A DNA stretch of 24,499 nt, from assembly GCA_031268245.1 (NCBI GenBank), contig JAIRXN010000138.1:1-24499 (forward strand), read 5' to 3'. Positions 22,796 to 24,499 of this stretch are shown here, one piece after another. This stretch comes from Treponema sp. Lineage in GTDB: Bacteria > Spirochaetota > Spirochaetia > Treponematales > Breznakiellaceae. A program made the translations under genes and the position numbers. The number at the start of each line of letters is the position of its first letter. Within the stretch, counting starts at the first letter, position 1. A model generated the notes under the pieces. The model searched no databases. It saw only the letters and a list, made by a program, of their open reading frames with translations, and had not been told where the DNA came from.

Positions 22796-23179
22796 ATGAG
22801 TACGGTAATACTAACGCCTGATATGGTAAGCGGGGATCATATTCCCTTAAAGCTTACCCATCCAAAACATATAGCCCCCGCGCCCGGACAGTATGCAGAT
22901 GCGGGCCGCCGGATTGAAGAGCTGAAAGCGAAAACCGGCGCCGATATGGTTGTCCGCTCGGGAGCATTTGAAAAAGCAATGCTGCAGGCGCTGGATCGTG
23001 TGTCGGGAGATCAGCAGTTTGCGAGCAATCTTGCCCAGCAGGCAGTAACCGATCCCGGATCGGTGGATGTTCATGATATCACCATTGCCCAGGCAAAGGC
23101 CCAGATGTCGCTCAGTATAACACGGAATATTTTGAGCCGTCTGGTACAGGGCTGGAGGGACATTATAAATACGAGATAG
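22796..23179 (+). CDS. fliE: FliE, MS-ring to rod junction protein
   Basis: FliE joins the MS ring to the rod and is among the first proteins exported by the flagellar apparatus. The 127-residue protein has the family C-terminal region: FEKAMLQALDRVSGDQQFASNLAQQAVTDPGSVDVHDITIAQAKAQMSLSITRNILSRLVQGWRDIINTR, with the DVHDITIAQAKAQMSL pattern diagnostic. The N terminus (1-45) is variable and proline-rich. The ribosome site (AGGAG at 22779-22783) lies about 12 nt from ATG 22796, longer than ideal. The stop codon touches the second 38-bp palindromic repeat. Confidence 0.93.
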   Translation: MSTVILTPDMVSGDHIPLKLTHPKHIAPAPGQYADAGRRIEELKAKTGADMVVRSGAFEKAMLQALDRVSGDQQFASNLAQQAVTDPGSVDVHDITIAQAKAQMSLSITRNILSRLVQGWRDIINTR

Positions 23180-23216
23180 AAGTTCTTTCAAAACTTCAGT
23201 TTTGAAAGAACAACCT
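23179..23216 (-). repeat. 38-bp palindromic repeat, copy 2 (inverted)
   Basis: This is the exact reverse complement of 21753-21790; the hairpin is 23182-23211 with centre TC in place of GA. It starts at the last base of the fliE stop codon. No T run follows on the plus strand, so it is not a simple terminator. In the fliE-fliF transcript it would form a stable stem that could protect the upstream RNA or separate fliE from fliF expression. Confidence 0.9.
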
Positions 23217-23279
23217 TTAAAAGATGACGCCTCATATTATAGGCAGAGCCTTTTAAGCGATAGAGGGGGGAGGGGACAA

Positions 23280-24499
23280 ATGGAATTTTTACGCAAGGTT
23301 ATTGCCCAGATACGGAATCTCTGGGGAAAGATGGCGACGATTCAAAGGATCATCCTTGCCGGGATCGCCGTGGCGGTAATAGGAGGCCTGGCTGCCCTTT
23401 TTACCGTCTCTTCGGCGCCCACACTGGTACCGGTGATCGATGCGCCTATCCGGGACGAAGCCGCGCAGGACAGGATCGTCATGCGGATCAACCAGGAAGG
23501 CGTCAAGGCTTCGGTGTCCCCTGCAGGAATAGTGCAGGTTAATGATGACGCAACCGCAAAAAGGATGCGCGGCATCCTTATCCGGGAAGACCTTATTCCT
23601 TCCGGTACGGATCCCTGGGCGATCTTTGACCGGGATCGCTGGACAATCACCGATTTTGAACGGAATGTAAATCTCCGCAGGGCGATCACCCAGATGGTGA
23701 CGGATCACATCAAGGCAATTGATGATGTTGACGATGCCAATGTAACTATAGTGAGCCCTGAACGGGAACTTTTTGCGGCAGACCAGGACCCGGTAACTGC
23801 CAGCGTGGTACTGACTCCCAAACCGGGAAGCGACATTCTTGGTAACAGGAAAAAAATCGAAGGCATACAGAAGATCCTCAAATACGCTGTGCAGGGTCTC
23901 AGCGACGAGAATATCGCCATTGTCGACACGAACGGAAACCTCCTCAATGACTTTGAAGGCATGGCCGCCTTTGACAGGCTTTCCCTCATTGAGAAGGAAC
24001 AGAAACTGATCCTCCAGCAGGAGACGCGCTACAGAGCCTTAATCCTAAAATCCCTGCAGGACATCTACACCAAAGACCGTGTCCGCGATCTTAACATCAA
24101 GATCGAAATGGATATGAGCAGGCGGGCGGTGGATACCGAAGAATACTTCCCCATCACCATCAAGCCGAGGACTCCCGGGCTTCCCTATGACGATTCGGAG
24201 TTGGTAGAATCCGTAACCAGGTCTACCAATACTTCCGTCACAAAGTGGGAAGGGACAGGACTCAACCCCGAAGGCCCCGCAGGTGTGGAAGGCCAGACCC
24301 CCCCGGCCTTCAAGGATATGCAAAACCTCTTCGGAAAGATGAGCCAGGAAACACTCTTCAAGAATGAAGAGATTAACAAGAAAACAACCCAGGAGGAGAA
24401 GAGTCCCCAGATCGACCGGGCAACCGTTTCGGTCAATATCGACGGAAAATGGAAATGGAAGTATACTGAAAAGGGGAAGCCGGTGATCCTGCCGGACGG
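23280..24499 (+). CDS. fliF: FliF, flagellar MS-ring protein (3' end beyond the window)
   Basis: FliF forms the MS ring in the inner membrane and houses the flagellar export gate. The visible 406 residues start MEFLRKVIAQIRNLWGKM, then one membrane helix (about 24-43, IILAGIAVAVIGGLAALFTV) and the ring-building domains: VPVIDAPIRDEAAQDRIVMRINQEGVKASVSPAGIVQV, a WTITDFERNVNLRRAITQM block, DVDDANVTIVSPERELFAADQDPVTASVVLTPK, GIQKILKYAVQGLSDENIAIVDTNGNLL. The FliF pattern with LFAxxQxPxxASVxL is clear. The frame stays open to the window edge; the second membrane helix and FliG-binding tail are missing only because the window ends. GAGGGGGGAGGGG (23263-23275) is the ribosome site. The preceding 23217-23279 holds no gene and no convincing promoter. 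Confidence 0.95.
   Translation, partial: MEFLRKVIAQIRNLWGKMATIQRIILAGIAVAVIGGLAALFTVSSAPTLVPVIDAPIRDEAAQDRIVMRINQEGVKASVSPAGIVQVNDDATAKRMRGILIREDLIPSGTDPWAIFDRDRWTITDFERNVNLRRAITQMVTDHIKAIDDVDDANVTIVSPERELFAADQDPVTASVVLTPKPGSDILGNRKKIEGIQKILKYAVQGLSDENIAIVDTNGNLLNDFEGMAAFDRLSLIEKEQKLILQQETRYRALILKSLQDIYTKDRVRDLNIKIEMDMSRRAVDTEEYFPITIKPRTPGLPYDDSELVESVTRSTNTSVTKWEGTGLNPEGPAGVEGQTPPAFKDMQNLFGKMSQETLFKNEEINKKTTQEEKSPQIDRATVSVNIDGKWKWKYTEKGKPVILPD

Noticed and set aside
23182..23211. Perfect hairpin after fliE as an intrinsic terminator
   Set aside because: No T run follows on the plus strand, and fliF continues the flagellar unit; I keep it as a repeat.

Overview
The window comes from a spirochete, most likely a Treponema-type species with roughly balanced GC (gut treponemes such as T. 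primitia or T. azotonutricium would fit; the species is inference). The grounds are two adjacent genes for FlaA, the flagellar filament sheath protein of spirochetes; a shortened dcw (division and cell wall) cluster; and the run topA, xer, hslV, hslU, flgB, flgC, fliE, fliF, an order I recall from Borrelia and Treponema chromosomes. This is core chromosome. I see no phage, insertion sequence, CRISPR array, rRNA or tRNA.

Layout. (1) 10-1008, minus: class II fructose-bisphosphate aldolase, with a divergent gene at 1061-2047 for a membrane-anchored protein resembling a periplasmic sugar-binding protein. (2) 2054-3710, plus: two FlaA-family exported proteins behind a perfect sigma70 promoter and an upstream sigma28-like element. 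(3) 3794-4749, minus: a translationally coupled pair of unrecognised genes; the larger has a possible PD-(D/E)XK-like core and a C-terminal winged helix. (4) 4851-4913: a promoter overlapped by three GTGGG-like repeats, probably the MraZ autoregulatory site. (5) 4988-21673, plus: sixteen genes in one direction with no gap above 55 nt, namely mraZ, rsmH, ftsL-like, murF, mraY, ftsW, ftsQ, ftsA, ftsZ, xerD-like, a TPR gene, dprA, topA, xerC-like, hslV and hslU. (6) 21672-21750: two hairpins, the second a good intrinsic terminator. (7) 21845 to the window end, plus: flgB, flgC, a possible 22-codon ORF, fliE and the 5' part of fliF, behind a sigma28-like promoter.

How it fits together. Region 5 combines peptidoglycan precursor synthesis (MurF, MraY), the septal SEDS polymerase (FtsW), divisome scaffold (FtsL, FtsQ, FtsA, FtsZ), both likely chromosome-dimer resolution recombinases, topoisomerase I, DprA and the HslUV protease. 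Region 7 begins the basal body: proximal rod (FlgB, FlgC), the rod/MS-ring adaptor (FliE) and the MS ring (FliF). The clearest unexplained structure is a 38-bp sequence with a 14-bp-arm palindrome, present twice as exact inverted copies on either side of flgB-flgC-fliE. No wholly new system is evident; the main leads are that repeat pair, the MraZ-box promoter, the sigma28-like sites, a non-ATG ftsA start, and the unrecognised minus-strand pair.
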